A DNA stretch of 64,000 bases from Avena insularis (lineage: Eukaryota; Streptophyta; Magnoliopsida; Poales; Poaceae), in contig JAJUPC010000232.1 in assembly GCA_023614405.1 (NCBI GenBank), positions 372,001-436,000 of the forward strand, given 5' to 3'. Under the pieces are notes generated by a model. That model did not search any database. It was not told the origin of the DNA and worked only from the letters and a program-made list of their open reading frames with translations. Made by a program: the position numbers and the translations under genes. Shown here piece after piece: positions 35,681 to 51,430 of this stretch (positions are counted from its first letter, which is position 1; each line of letters opens with the position of its first letter).

Positions 35681-37590
35681 GTGTCATTGCGTGTCTGTTC
35701 TTTTCATGAACCACACCCAGTATCATTGCATGCGTGTTCTTCTAAACAAACCACATAAGGATCCACAAGTGTCATTGCCTATCTGTTCTTTTCATGAACC
35801 ACACCCAGTGTCATTGCATGTGTGTTCTTCTAAACAAACCACATAAGTCGTTGCATGTCTGTTCTTTTCATGAACCACATAAGGATGGGCCCACCAGTGT
35901 CATTGCATGTTTATTCTTTTCATGAACCACACCAAGTGTCACTGCATGTCAGTTCTTTTCATGAACCACATAAGGATCTACCAGAGTCATTGGATGTGTG
36001 TTTTTCTCATGAACCACACGTGGATCCACCGGTGTCATTGCATGTATGTTCCTCTAAACAAAACAAATAAGGATCCACCAGTGTCATTGCATGTGTGATC
36101 TTTTCATGAACTACACCCAGTGTCATTGCATGTGTGTTCTTATAAACAAAACAAATAAGGATACACCAGTGTCATTGCCTGTCTGTTCTTTTCACGAACC
36201 ACATAAGGATCCACCAGTGTCATTGGACGTCTGTTCTTTTCATCAATCACAGCTAGAGTCATTACATGTCTTTTACTTCCATAAACCACATATGGATCCA
36301 CCTAGTGTGATTGCATGTCAGTTCCTCTAAATAAACCACATAAGGATCCACCAGTGTCATTGCGTGTCTGTTCTTTTCATGAAGCACACCCAGTCTCATT
36401 GCATGCGTGTTCTTCTAAACAAACCACATAAAGATCCACCAGTGTCATTGCCTATATGTTCTTTTCATGAACCACACACAGTGTCATTGCATGTGTGTTC
36501 TTCTAAACAAACCACATAAGTCACTGCATGTCTGTTCTTTTCATGAACCACACCCGGTGTCATTGCATGTCTGTTCTTTTCATGAACCACGGCTAGAGTC
36601 ATTGCATGTCTGTTCCTCTAAACAAACCACATAAGGATCCACCAGTGTCATTGCATGTCTGTTCTTTTCATGGACCACATAAGGATCTACCAGTGTCATT
36701 GCATGTCTGTTCTTTTCATGAACCACATAAGGATGGGCCCACCAGTGTCATGGCATGTCTGTTCTTTTGATGAACCACACCCAGTGTTAGTGCATGTCTG
36801 TTCTATTCATGAACCACACACAGTTTCACTGCACGTCTGTTCTTTTCATGAACCACATAAGGATCTACCAGTGTCATTGCATGTCTTTTACTTCCATAAA
36901 CCACACGTGGATCCACCGGTGTCATTGCATGTATGTTCCTCTAAAGAAAACTAATAAGGATCCACCAGTGTCATTGCCTGTGTGATCTTTTCATGAACCA
37001 CACCCAGTGTCATTGCATGTGTGTTCTTCTAAACAAAACAAATAAGGATCCACCAGTGTCATTGCCTGTCTGTTCTTTTCATAAACCACATAAGGATCCA
37101 CCAGTGTCATTGGATGTCTGTTATTTTCATCAATCACAGCTAGAGTCATTGCATGTCTTTTACTTCCATAAACCACATATGGATCCACCTAGTGTGATTG
37201 CATGTCTGCTCCTCTAAATAAACCACATAAGGATCCACCAGTGTCATTGCGTGTCTATTCTTTTCATGAACCACACCCAGTCTCATTGCATGCGTGTTCT
37301 TCTAAACAAACCACATAAGGATCCACCAGTGTCATTGCCTATCTGTTCTTTTCATGAACCACATGCAGTGTCATTGCATGTGTGTTCTTCTAAACAAACC
37401 ACATAAGTCATTGCATGTCTGTTCTTTTCATGAACCACACCCGGTGTCATTGCATATACATTCTTTTTCATGAACCACGGCTAGAGTCATTGCATGTCTG
37501 TTCCTCTAAACAAACCACATAAGGATCCACCAGTGTCATTGCATGTCTGTTCTTTTCATGGACCACATAAGGATCTACTAGTTACATTGC

Positions 37591-40500
37591 ATGTTTGTTC
37601 TTTTCATGAACCACACCCAGTGTCATTGCATGTGTGTTCTTCTAAACAAACCACATAAGGATCCACCAGTGTCATTGCATGTCTGTTCTTTTCATGAATC
37701 ACAGATAGAGTCATTGCATCTCTTTTACTTCCATAAACCACATATGGATCCACCTAGTGTGATTGCATGTATGTTCCTCTAAACAAACCACATAAGGATC
37801 CACTAGTGTCATTGTATACATTCTTTTCATGAACCACACCCAGTGTCATTGCATGTGTGTTCTTCTAAACAAACCACATAAGGATCCACCAGTGTCATTG
37901 CCTATCTGTTCTTTTCATGAACCACAACCAGTGTCATTGCATGTGTGTTCTTCTAAACAAACCACATAAGTCATTGCATGTCTGTTCTTTTCATGAACCA
38001 CACCCACTGTTAGTGCTTGTCTGTTCTATTCATGAACCACACCCAGTTTCACTGCATGTCTGTTCTTTCCATGAACCACATAAGGATCTACCAGTGTTAT
38101 TGCATGTCTTTTACTTCCATAAACCACACGTGGATCCACTGTTGTCATTGCATGTCTGTTCCTCTAAACAAACCACATAAGGATCCACCAATGTCATTGT
38201 GTGTGTGTTCTTGTCATGAACCACACCTAGTGTCATTGCATGTGTGTTCTTATAAACAAACCACATAAGGATCCACCAGTGTCATTGCCTGTCTGTTCTT
38301 TTCATCAACCACATAAGGATCCAACAGTTCATTGCATGTCTATTCTTTTCATGAATCATAGTTAGAGTCATTGCATGTCTTTTACTTCCATAAACCACAT
38401 AAGGATCCACCTAGTGTGATTGCATGTTTGTTCCTCTAAACAAACCACATAAGGATCCACCAATGTCATTGCGTGTCTGTTCTTTTCATGAACCACACCC
38501 AGTGTCATTGCATGCGTGTTCTTCTAAACAAACCACATAAGGATCCACCAGTGTCATTGCCTATCTGTTCTTTTCATGAACCACACCCATTGTCATTGCA
38601 TGTGTGTTCTTCTAAACAAACCACATAAGTCATTGCATGTCTGTTCTTTTCATGAACCACACCCGGTGTCATTGGATGTTTGTTCTTTTCATGAACCACG
38701 GCTAGAGTCATTGCATGTCTGTTCCTCTAAACAAACCACATAAGGATCCACTAGTGTCATTGCATGTCTGTTCTTTTCATGAACCACATAAGGATCTACC
38801 AGTGTCATTGCATGTCTGTTCTTTTCATGAACCGCACCCAGTGTCATTGCCTGTGTGTAACTTCCATAAACCACATATGGATCAACCTAGTGTCATTGCA
38901 TGTTTGTTCCTTCCATAAACCACATAAGGATCCACCGGTGTCATTGCCTGTCTGTTCTTTTCATCAACCACATATGGATGGGCCGACCAGTGTCATTGCA
39001 TGTCTATTCTTTTCATGAACCACACCTAGTGTCAGTGCATGCTGTTCTATTCATGAACCACACCCAGTTTCACTGCATGTCTATTCTTTTCATGAACGAC
39101 ATAAGGATCTACCAGTGCCATTGCATGCCTTTTACTTCCATAAACCACATGTGGATCCATCGGTGTCATTGCATGTCTGTTCCTCTAAATAAACCACTTA
39201 AGGATCCACCAATGTCATTGCGTGTGTGTTCTTCTCATGAACCACACCCAGTGTCATTGCATGTGTGTTCTTCTAAACAAACCACATAAGGATCCACTAG
39301 TGTCATTGCATGTCTGTTCTTTTCATGAACCACATAAGGATCCACCAGTGTCATTGCATGTCTGCTCTTTTCATGAATCACAGCTAGAGTCATTGCATGT
39401 CTTTTACTTCCATAAACCACATATGGATCCACCTAGTGTGATTGCATGTCTGTTCCTCTAAACAAACCACATAAGGATCCACCAGTGTCATTGCGTGTTT
39501 GTTCTTTTCATGAACCACACCCAGTATCATCGCATGCGTGTTCTTCTAAACAAACCACATAGGTATCCACAAGTGTCATTGCCTATCTGTTCTTTTCATG
39601 AACCACATCCAGTGTCATTGCATGTGTGTTCTTCTAAACAAACCACATAAGGATCCACCAGTGTCATTGCATGTCTGTTCTTTTCATGAATCACATAAGG
39701 ATCCACGGTGTCATTGCATGTACATTCTTTTCATGAATCACAGCTAGAGTCATTGCATGTCTTTTACTTCCATAAACCACATATGGATCCACCTAGTGTG
39801 ATTGCATGTCTGTTCCTCTAAACAAAGCACATAAGGATCCACTAGTGTCATTGCGTGTCTGTTCTTTTCATGAACCACACCCAGTATCATTGCATGCGTG
39901 TTCTTCTAAACAAACCACATAGGGATCCACTAGTGTCATTGCCCATCTGTTCTTTTCATGAACCACACCCAGTGCCATTGCATGTGTGTTCTTCTAAACA
40001 AACCACATAAGGATCCACCAGTGTCATTGCATGTCTGTTCTTTTCATGAATCACAACTAGAGTCATTGCATGTCTTTTACTTCCATAAACCACATATGGA
40101 TCCACCTAGTGTGATTGCATGTCTGTTCCTCTAAACAAAGCACATAAGAATCCACTAGTGTCATTGCGTGTCTGTTCTTTTCATGAACCACACCCAGTAT
40201 CATTGCATGTGTGTTCTTCTAAACAAACCACATAAGGATCCACAAGTGTCATTGCCTATCTGTTCTTTTCATGAACCACAACCAGTGTCATTGCATGTGT
40301 GTTCTTCTAAACAAACCACATAAGTCGTTGCATGTCTGTTCTTTTCATGAACCACTCCTAGTGTTAGTGCATGTCTGTTCTTTTCATGAACAACACCCAG
40401 TGTCACTGCATGTTAGTTCTTTTCATGAACCACATAAGGATCTACCAGAGTCACTGGATGTGTGTTCTTCTCATGAACCACACGTGGATCCACCGGTGTC

Positions 40501-43500
40501 ATTGCATGTCTGTTCCACTAAACAAACCACATAGGGATCCCCCAGTGTCATTGTGTGTGTGTTCTTTTCATGAACCACACCCAGTGTCATTGTATGTGTG
40601 TTCTTCTAAACAAACCACATAAGGATCCACCAGTGTCATTGCATGTCTGTTCTTTTCATGAACCACATAAGGATGGGCCCACCAGTGTCATTGCATGTCT
40701 GTTCTTTTCATGAACCACACCCAATGTCAGTGCATGTCTGTTCTATTCATGAACCACACCCAGTTTCACTGCATGTCTGTTCTTTTCATGAACCACATAA
40801 GGCTCTACTAGTGTCATTGCATGTCTTTTACTTTCATAAACCACATGTGGATCCACCGGTGTCATTGCATGTCTGTTCCTCTAAACAAACCACATAAGGA
40901 TCCACCAATGTCATTGTGTGTGTGTTCTTGTCATGAACCACACCCAGTGTCATTGCATGTGTGTTCTTCTAAACAAACCACATAAGGATCCACCAGTGTC
41001 ATTGCCTGTCTATTCTTTTCATGAACCACATAAGGATCCAACAGTTCATTGCATGTCTGTTCTTTTCATGAATCACAGTTAGAGTCATTGCATGTCTTTT
41101 ACTTCCATAAACCTCATAAGGATCCACCTAGTGTGATTGCATGTCTGTTCCTCTAAACAAACCACATAAGGATCCACCAATGTCATTGCGTGTCTGTTCT
41201 TTTCATGAACCACACCCAGTGTCATTGCATGCGTGTTCTTCTAAACAAACCACATAAGGATCCACCTGTGTCATTGCATGTGTGTTCTTCTAAACAAACC
41301 ACATAAGTCATTGCATGTCTGTTCTTTTCATGAACCACACCCGGTGTCATTGCATGTCTGTTCTTTTCATGAACCACGGCTAGAGTCATTGCATGTATGT
41401 TCCTCTAAACAAACCACATAAGGATCCACTAGTGTCATTGCATGTCTGTTCTTTTCATGAACCACATAAGGATCTACTAGTGTCATTGCATGTCTGTTCT
41501 TTTCATGAACCGCACCCAGTGTCATTGCTTGTGTGTTACTTCCATAAACCACATATGGATCCACCTAGTGTGATTGCATGTTTGTTCCTTCCATAAACCA
41601 CATAAGGATCCACCGGTGTCATTGCCTGTCTGTTCTTTTCATGAACCACATAAGGATGGGCCGACCAGTGTCATTGCATGTCTGTTCTTTTCATGAACCA
41701 CACCCAGTGTCAGTGCATGCTGTTCTATTCATGAACCACACCCAGTTTCACTGCATGTCTGTTCTTTTCATGAACGACATAAGGATCTACCAGTGTCATT
41801 GCATGCCTTTTACTTCCATAAACCACATGTGGATCCATCGGTGTCATTGCATGTCTGTTCCTCTAAATAAACCACATAAGGATCCACCAATGTCATTGCG
41901 TGTGTGTTCTTCTCATGAACCACACCCAGTGCCATTGCATGTGTGTTCTTCTAAACAAACCACATAAGGATCCACTAGTGTCATTGCATGTCTGTTCTTT
42001 TCATGAACCACATAAGGATCCACCAGTGTCATTGCATGTCTGCTCTTTTCATGAATCACAGCTAGAGTCATTGCATGTCTTTTACTTCCATAAACCACAT
42101 ATGGATCCACCTAGTGTGATTGCATGTCTGTTCCTCTAAACAAACCACATAAGGATCCACCAGTGTCATTGCGTGTCTGTTCTTTTCATGAACCACACCT
42201 AGTATCAATGCATGCGTGTTCTTCTAAACAAACCACATAGGGATCCACTAGTGTCATTGCCTATCTGTTCTTTTCATGAACCACACCCAGTGTCATTCCA
42301 TGTGTGTTCTTCTAAACAAACCACATAAGGATCCACCAGTGTCATTGCATGTCTGTTCTTTTTTGATGAATCACATAAGGATCCACCAGTGTCATTGCAT
42401 GTCTATTATTTTCATGAATCACAACTAGAGTCATTGCATGTATTTTACTTCCATAAACCACATATGGATCCACCTAGTGTGATTGCATGTCTGTTCCTCT
42501 AAACAAAGCACATAAGGATCCACTAGTGTCATTGCATGTGTTTCTTTTCATGAACCACACAGTATCATTGCATGTGTGTTCTTCTAAACAAACCACATAA
42601 GGATCCACCAGTGTCATTGCATGTCATGTTTTTCATGAACCACATAATGGGCCCACCAGTGTCATTGCATGTCTGTTCTTTCATGAACCACACCCAATGT
42701 TAGTACATATACATTCTATTCATGAACCACACAGTTTCACTGCATGCATTCTTTTCATGAACCACATAAGGATCTACCAGTGTCATTGCATGTCTTTTAC
42801 TTTCATAAACCACATGTGGATCCACCGGTGTCATTGCATGTCTGTTCCTCTAAACAAACCACATAAGGATCCACCAATGTCATTGTGTGTGTGTTCTTGT
42901 CATGAACCACACCCAGTGTCATTGCATGTGTGTTCTTCTAAACAAACCACATAAGGATCCACCAGTGTCATTGCCTGTCTATTCTTTTCATGAACCACAT
43001 AAGGATCCAACAGTTCATTGCATGTCTGTTCTTTTCATGAATCATAGTTAGAGTCATTGCATGTCTTTTACTTCCATAAACCTCATAAGGATCCACCTAG
43101 TGTGATTGCATGTCTGTTCCTCTAAACAAACCACATAAGGATCCACCAATGTCATTGCGTGTACATTCTTTTCATGAACCACACCCAGTGTCATTGCATG
43201 CGTGTTCTTCTAAACAAACCACATAAGGATCCACCTGTGTCATTGCATGTGTGTTCTTCTAAACAAACCACATAAGTCATTGCATGTCTGTTCTTTTCAT
43301 GAACCACACCCGGTGTCATTGCATATACATTCTTTTCATGAACCACGGCTAGAGTCATTGCATGTATGTTCCTCTAAACAAACCACATAAGGATCCACTA
43401 GTGTCATTGCATGTCTGTTCTTTTCATGAACCACATAAGGATCTACTAGTGTCATTGCATGTCTGTTTTTCATGAACCACACAGTGTCATTGCTTGTGTG

Positions 43501-46500
43501 TTACTTCCATAAACCACATATGGATCCACCTAGTGTGATTGCATGTTTGTTCCTTCCATAAACCACATAAGGATCCACGGTGTCATTGCACATGTCTGTC
43601 TTTTCATGAACCACATAAGGATGGTACCAGTGTCATTGCATGTACATTCTTTTCATGAACCACACCTGTCGATGCATGCTGTTCTATTCATGAACCACAC
43701 CCAGTTTCACTGCATGTCTGTTCTTTTCATGAACGACATAAGGATCTACCAGTGTCATTGCATGCCTTTTACTTCCATAAACCACATGTGGATCCATCGG
43801 TGTCATTGCATGTCTGTTCCTCTAAATAAACCACATAAGGATCCACCAATGTCATTGCGTGTGTGTTCTTCTCATGAACCACACCCAGTGCCATTGCATG
43901 TGTGTTCTTCTAAACAAACCACATAAGGATCCACTAGTGTCATTGCATGTCTGTTCTTTTCATGAACCACATAAGGATCCACCAGTGTCATTGCATGTCT
44001 GCTCTTTTCATGAATCACAGCTAGAGTCATTGCATGTCTTTTACTTCCATAAACCACATATGGATCCACCTAGTGTGATTGCATGTCTGTTCCTCTAAAC
44101 AAACCACATAAGGATCCACCAGTGTCATTGCGTGTCTGTTCTTTTCATGAACCACACCCAGTGTCATTCCATGTGTGTTCTTCTAAACAAACCACATAAG
44201 GATCCACCAGTGTCATTGCATGTCTGTTCTTTTTTGATGAATCACATAAGGATCCACCAGTATCATTGCATGTCTATTATTTTCATGAATCACAACTAGA
44301 GTCATTGCATGTATTTTACTTCCATAAACCACATATGGATCCACCTAGTGTGATTGCATGTCTGTTCCTCTAAACAAAGCACATAAGGATCCACTAGTGT
44401 CATTGCGTGTCTGTTCTTTTCATGAACCACACCCAGTATCATTGCATGTGTGTTCTTCTAAACAAACCACATAAGGATCCACCAGTGTCATTGCATGTCT
44501 GTTCTTTTCATGAACCACATAAGGATGGGCCCACCAGTGTCATTGCATGTCTGTTCTTTTCATGAACCACACCCAATGTTAGTACATGTCTGTTCTATTC
44601 ATGAACCACACCCAGTTTCACTGCATGTCTGTTCTTTTCATGAACCACATAAGGATCTACCAGTGTCATTGCATGTCTTTTACTTCCATAAACCACATGT
44701 GGATCCACCGGTGTCATTGCATGTCTGTTCCTCTAAACAAACCACATAAGGATCCACCAATGTCATTGTGTGTGTGTTCTTGTCATGAACCACACCCAGT
44801 GTCATTGCATGTGTGTTCTTCTAAACAAACCACATAAGGATCCACCAGTGTCATTGCCTGTCTATTCTTTTCATGAACCACATAAGGATCCAACAGTTCA
44901 TTGCATGTCTGTTCTTTTCATGAATCATAGTTAGAGTCATTGCATGTCTTTTACTTCCATAAACCTCATAAGGATCCACCTAGTGTGATTGCATGTCTGT
45001 TCCTCTAAACAAACCACATAAGGATCCACCAATGTCATTGCGTGTACATTCTTTTCATGAACCACACCGGTGTCATTGCATGTGTGTTCTTCTAAACAAA
45101 CCACATAAGGATCCACCAGTGTCATTGCATGTGTGTTCTTCTAAACAAACCACATAAGTCATTGCATGTCTGTTCTTTTCATGAACCACACCCGGTGTCA
45201 TTGCATGTCTGTTCTTTTCATGAACCACGGCTAGAGTCATTGCATGTTTGTTCCTCTAAACAAACCACATAAGGATCCACTAGTGTCATTGCATGTCTGT
45301 TCTTTTCATGAACCACATAAGGATCTACCAGTGTCATTGCATATACTTTCTTTTCATGAACCGCACCTGTCATTGCATGTGTTACTTACATAAACCACAT
45401 ATGGATCCACCTAGTGTGATTGCATGTTTGTTCCTTCCATAAACCACATAAGGATCCACGGTGTCATTGCACATACATTCTTTTCATGAACCATAAGGAT
45501 GGGCACCGGTGTCATTGCATGTCTGTTCTTTTCATGAACCACACCCGATGTCGATTGCATCTTTGTTCTATTCATGAACCACACCCGGTTTCCTTTGCAT
45601 GTGCATTCTTTTCATGAACGACATAAGGATCTACCAGTGTCATTGCATGCCTTTTACTTCCATAAACCACATGTGGATCCATCGGTGTCATTGCATGTCC
45701 GTTCCTCTAAATAAACCACATAAGGATCCACCAATGTCATTGCGTGTGTGTTCTTCTCATGAACCACACCCAGTGCCATTGCATGTGTGTTCTTCTAAAC
45801 AAACCACATAAGGATCCACTAGTGTCATTGCATGTCTGTTCTTTTCATGAACCACATAAGGATCCACCAGTGTCATTGCATGTCTGCTCTTTTCATGAAT
45901 CACAGCTAGAGTCATTGCATGTCTTTTACTTCCATAAACCACATATGGATCCACCTAGTGTGATTGCATGTCTGTTCCTCTAAACAAACCACATAAGGAT
46001 CCACCAGTGTCATTGCGTGTCTGTTCTTTTCAAGAACCACACCCAGTATCATTGCATGCGTGTTCTTCTAAACAAACCACATAGGGATCCACTAGTGTCA
46101 TTGCCTATCTGTTCTTTTCATGAACCACACCCAGTGTCATTGCATGTGTGTTCTTCTAAACAAACCACATAAGTCGTTACATGTCTGTTCTTTTCATGAA
46201 CCACACCCAGTGTCATTGCATGTCTGTTCTTTTCACGAACCACGGCTAGAGTCATTGCAAGTCCGTTCCTCTAAACAAACCACATAAGGATCCACCAGTG
46301 TGATTGCATGTCTGTTCTTTTCATGAACCACATAAGGATCTACCAGTGTCATTGCATGTCTGTTGTTTTCATGAACCACACCCAGTGTCATTGATGTGTG
46401 TTACTTCCATAAACCACATATGGATCCACCTAGTGTGATTGCATGTTTGTTCCTTCCATAAACCACATAAGGATCCACCAGTGTCATTGTCTGTCTGTTC

Positions 46501-49500
46501 TTTTCATGAACCACTCCTAGTGTCAGTGCATGTCTGTTCTTTTCATGAACAACACCTAGCGTCACTACATGTTAGTTCTTTTCATGAACCACATAAGGAT
46601 CTACCAGAGTCACTGGATGTGTGTTCTTCTCATGAACCACACGTGGATCCACCGGTGTCATTGCATGTCTGTTCCACTAAACAAACCACATAAGGATCCC
46701 CCAGTGTCATTGCGTGTGTGTTCTTTTCATGAACCACACCCAGTGTCATTGCATGTGTGTTCTTCTAAACAAACCATATAAGGATCCACCAGTGTCATTG
46801 CATGTCTGTTCTTTTCATGAACCACATAAGGATGGGCCCACCAGTGTCATTGCATGTCTGTTCTTTTCATGAACCACACCCAATGTCAGTGCATGTCTGT
46901 TCTATTCATGAACCACACCCAGTTGCACTGCATGTCTATTCTTTTCATGAACGACATAAGGATCTACCAGTGTCATTGCATGTCTTTTACTTCCTTAAAC
47001 CACATGTGGATCCACCGGTGTCATTGCATGTGTGTTCTTATAAACAAACCACATAAGGAACACCAGTGTCATTGCATGTCTGTTCTTTTCATGAACCACA
47101 CCGGTGTCGATTGCATGTTTGTTCTATTCATGAACCACACCAGTTTCCTTGCATGTCTGTTCTTTTCTTGAACCACATAAGGATCTACCAGTGTCATTGC
47201 ATGTCTTTTACTTCCATAAACCACATGTGGATCCATCGGTGTCATTGCATGTCTGTTCCTCTAAAGAAACCACATAAGGATCCACTAGTGTCATTGCGTC
47301 TGTGTTCTTCTCATGAACCACACCCAGTGTCATTGCATGTGTGTTCTTCTAAACAAACTACATAAGGATCCACTAGTGTCATTACCTGTCTTTTCTTTTC
47401 ATGAACCACATAAGGATCCACCAGTGCCATTGCATCTCTGTTCTTGTCATGAATCACAGCTAGAGTCATTGCATGTCTTTTACTTCCATAAACCACATGT
47501 GGATCCACCTAGTGTGATTGCATGTTTATTCCTCTAAAGAAACCACATAAGGATCCACCAGTGTCATTGCGTGTCTGTTCTTTTCATGAACCACACCCAG
47601 TGTCATTGCATGTGTGTTCTTCTAAACAAACCACATAAGTCATTGCATGTCTGTTCTTTTCATGAACCACACCCGGTGTCATTGCATGTCTGTTCTTTTC
47701 ATGAACCACGACTAGAGTCATTGCATGTCTATTCCTCTAAACAAACGACATAAGGATCCACTAGTGTCATTGCATGTCTATTATTTTCATGAACCACATA
47801 AGGATCTACCAGTGTCATTGCATATACATTCTTTTCATGAACCACAACCGTGTCATTGCATGTCTTTTACTTCCATAAACCACATGTGGATCCACCAGTG
47901 TCATTGCATGTCTCTTCCTTTAAACAAACCACATAAGGATCCACTAGTGTCATTGCGTGTGTGTTCTTCTCATGAACCACATAAGGATGGGACCACCAGT
48001 GTCATTGCATGTCTGTTCTTTTCATGAACCACACCCAGTGTCAGTGCATGTATGTTCTATTCATGAACCACACACAGTGTCACAGCATGACTGTTCTTTT
48101 CATGAACCACATAAGGTTATACCAGTGGAATTGCATGTCTTTTACATCCATAAACCACATGTGGATCCACGGGTGTCATTGCATGTCTGTTCCTCTAAAC
48201 AAACCACATAAGGATCCACCAGTGTCATGGCGTGTGTGTTCTTCTCCTAAACCACACCCAGTGTCATTGCATGTGTGTTCTTCTAAACAAACCACATAAG
48301 GATCCACTAGTGTCATTGCCTGTCTGTTCTTTTCATGAACCACATAAGGATCCACCAGTGTCATTGCATGTCTGTTCTTTTCATGAATCACAGCTAGAGT
48401 CATTGCATGTCTTTTACTTCCATAAACGACATATGGATCCACCTAGTGTGATTGCATGTCTGTTCCTCTAAACAAAGCACATAAGGATCCACTAGTGTCA
48501 TTGCGTGTCTGTTCTTTTCATGAACCACACCCAGTATCATTGCATGCGTGTTCTTCTAAACAAACCACATAAGGATCCACAAGTGTCATTGCCTATCTGT
48601 TCTTTTCATGAACCACACCCAGTGTCATTGCATGTGTGTTCTTCTAAACAAACCACATAAGTCGTTGCATGTCTGTTCTTTTCATGAACCACATAAGGAT
48701 GGGCCCACCAGTGTCATTGCATGTCTATTATTTTCATGAACCACACCAAGTGTCACTGCATGTCAGTTCTTTTCATGAACCACATAAGGATCTACCAGAG
48801 TCATTGGATGTGTGTTTTTCTCATGAACCACACGTGGATCCACCGGTGTCATTGCATGTATGTTCCTCTAAACAAAACAAATAAGGATCCACCAGTGTCA
48901 TTGCATGTGTGATCTTTTCATGAACTACACCCAGTGTCATTGCATGTGTGTTCTTCTAGACAAAACAAATAAGGATCCACCAGTGTCATTGCCTGTCTGT
49001 TCTTTTCATGAACCACATAAGGATCCACCAGTGTCATTGGACGTCTGTTCTTTTCATCAATCACAGCTAGAGTCATTACATGTCTTTTACTTCCATAAAC
49101 CACATAAGGATCCACCTAGTGTGATTGCATGTCTGTTCCTCTAAATAAACCACATAAGGATCCACCAGTGTCATTGCGTGTCTGTTCTTTTCATGAACCA
49201 CACCCAGTCTCATTGCATGCGTGTTCTTCTAAACAAACCACATAAGGATCCACCAGTGTCATTGACTATATGTTCTTTTCATGAACCACACCCAGTGTCA
49301 TTGCATGTGTGTTCTTCTAAACAAACCACATAAGGATCCACCAGTGTCATTGCATGTCTGTTCTTTTCATGAATCACATAAGGATCCACCAGTGTCATTG
49401 CATGTCTGTTCTTTTCATGAATCACATCTAGAGTCATTGCATGTCTTTTACTTCCATAAACCACATATGGATCCACCTAGTGTGATTGCATGTATGTTCC

Positions 49501-51430
49501 TCTAAACAAAGCACATAAGGATCCACTAGTGTCATTGCGTGTCTGTTCTTTTCATGAACCACACCTAGTATCATTGCATGTGTGTTCTTCTAAACAAACC
49601 ACATAAGGATCCACAAGTGTCATTGCCTATCTGTTCTTTTCATGAACCACAACCAGTGTCATTGCATGTGTGTTCTTCTAAACAAACCACATAAGTCGTT
49701 GCATGTCTGTTCATTTCATGAACCACACCCGGTGTCATTGCATATCATTCTTTTCATGAACCACGGCTAGAGTCATTGCATGTCCGTTCCTCTAAACAAA
49801 CCACATAAGGATCCACCAGTGTGATTACATGTCTGTTCTTTTCATGAACCACATAAGGATCTACCAGTGTCATTGCATGTTTGTTCTTTTCATGAACCAC
49901 ACCTAGTGTCATTGATGTGTGTTACTTCCATAAACCACATATGGATCCACCTAGTGTGATTGCATGTTTGTTCCTTCCATAAACCACATAAGGATCCACG
50001 AGTGTCATTGTCTGTCTGTTCTTTTCATGAACCACTCCTAGTGTCAGTGCATGCCTGTTCATTTCATGAACAACACCCAGTGTCACTACATGTTAGTTCT
50101 TTTCATGAACCACATAAGGATCTACCAGAGTCACTAGATGTGTGTTCTTCTCCTGAACCACACGTGGATCCACCGGTGTCATTGCATGTCTGTTCCACTA
50201 AACAAACCACATAAGGATCCCCCAGTGTCATTGCGTGTGTGTTCTTTTCATGAACCACACACAGTGTCATTGCATGTGTGTTCTTCTAAACAAACCACAT
50301 AAGGATCCACCAGTGTCATTGCATGTCTGTTATTTTCATGAACCACATAAGGATGGGCCCACCAGTGTCATTGCATGTCTGTTCTTTTCATGAACCACAC
50401 CCAATGTCAGTGCATGTCCGTTCTATTCATGAACCACACCCAGTTGCACTGCATGTCTATTCTTTTCATGAACCACATAAGGATCTACCAGTGTCATTGC
50501 ATGTCTTTTACTTCCATAAACCACATGTGGATCCACCGGTGTCATTGCATGTCTGTTCCTCTAAAGAAACCACATAAGGATCCACTAGTGTCATTGCGTC
50601 TGTGTTCTTCTCATGAACAAAACCAAGTGTCATTGCATGTGTGTTCTTCTAAACAAACCACATAAGGATCCACCAGTGTCATTACTTGTCTTTTCTTTTC
50701 ATGAACCACATAAGAATCCACCAGTGCCATTGCATGTCTGTTCTTGTCATGAATCACAGCTAGAGTCATTGCATGTCTTTTACTTCCATAAACCACATGT
50801 GGATCCACCTAGTGTGATTGCATGTTTGTTCCTCTAAAGAAACCACATAAGGATCCACCAGTGTCATTGCGTGTCTGTTCTTTTCATGAACCACACCAGT
50901 GTCATTGCATGTGTGTTCTTCAAAACAAACCACATAAGTCATTGCATGTCTGTTTTTTTCATGAACCACACCCAGTGTCATTGCATGTCTGTTCTTTTCA
51001 TGAACCATGACTAGAGTCATTGCATGTCTATTCCTCTAAACAAACCACATAAGGATCCACTAGTGTCATTGCATGTCTGTTATTTTCATGAACCACATAA
51101 GGATCTACCAGTGTCATTGCATGTCTGTTCTTTTCATGAACCACAACCAGTGTCATTGCATGTCTTTTACTTCCATAAACCACATGTGGATCCACCGGTG
51201 TCATTGCATGTCTCTTCCTTTAAACAAACCACATAAGGATCCACTAGTGTCATTGCGTGTGTGTTCTTCTCATGAACCACATAAGGATGGGCCCACCAGT
51301 GTCATTGCATGTCTGTTCTTTTCATAAACCACACCCAGTGTCAGTGCATGTCTGTTCTATTCATGAACCACACCCAGTTTCACTGCATGTCTGTTCTTTT
51401 CATGAACCACATAAGGATCTACCAGTGTTA
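37591..51430 (+). repeat. Long-range second copy of the 9.98-22.5 kb region
   Basis: Ordered markers match the earlier region: 9981 to 37591 and 11292 to 38900 (offset about 27,608), 13346 to 40643 and 14281 to 41578 (27,297), 17640 to 46439 (28,799), 19212 to 47957 (28,745), and 21070 to 49960 and 22134 to 51024 (28,890). Each change of offset corresponds to loss or gain of whole monomers or of a higher-order unit. This copy has one extra unit of about 1.9 kb between 42.6 and 46.1 kb. Confidence 0.8.
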
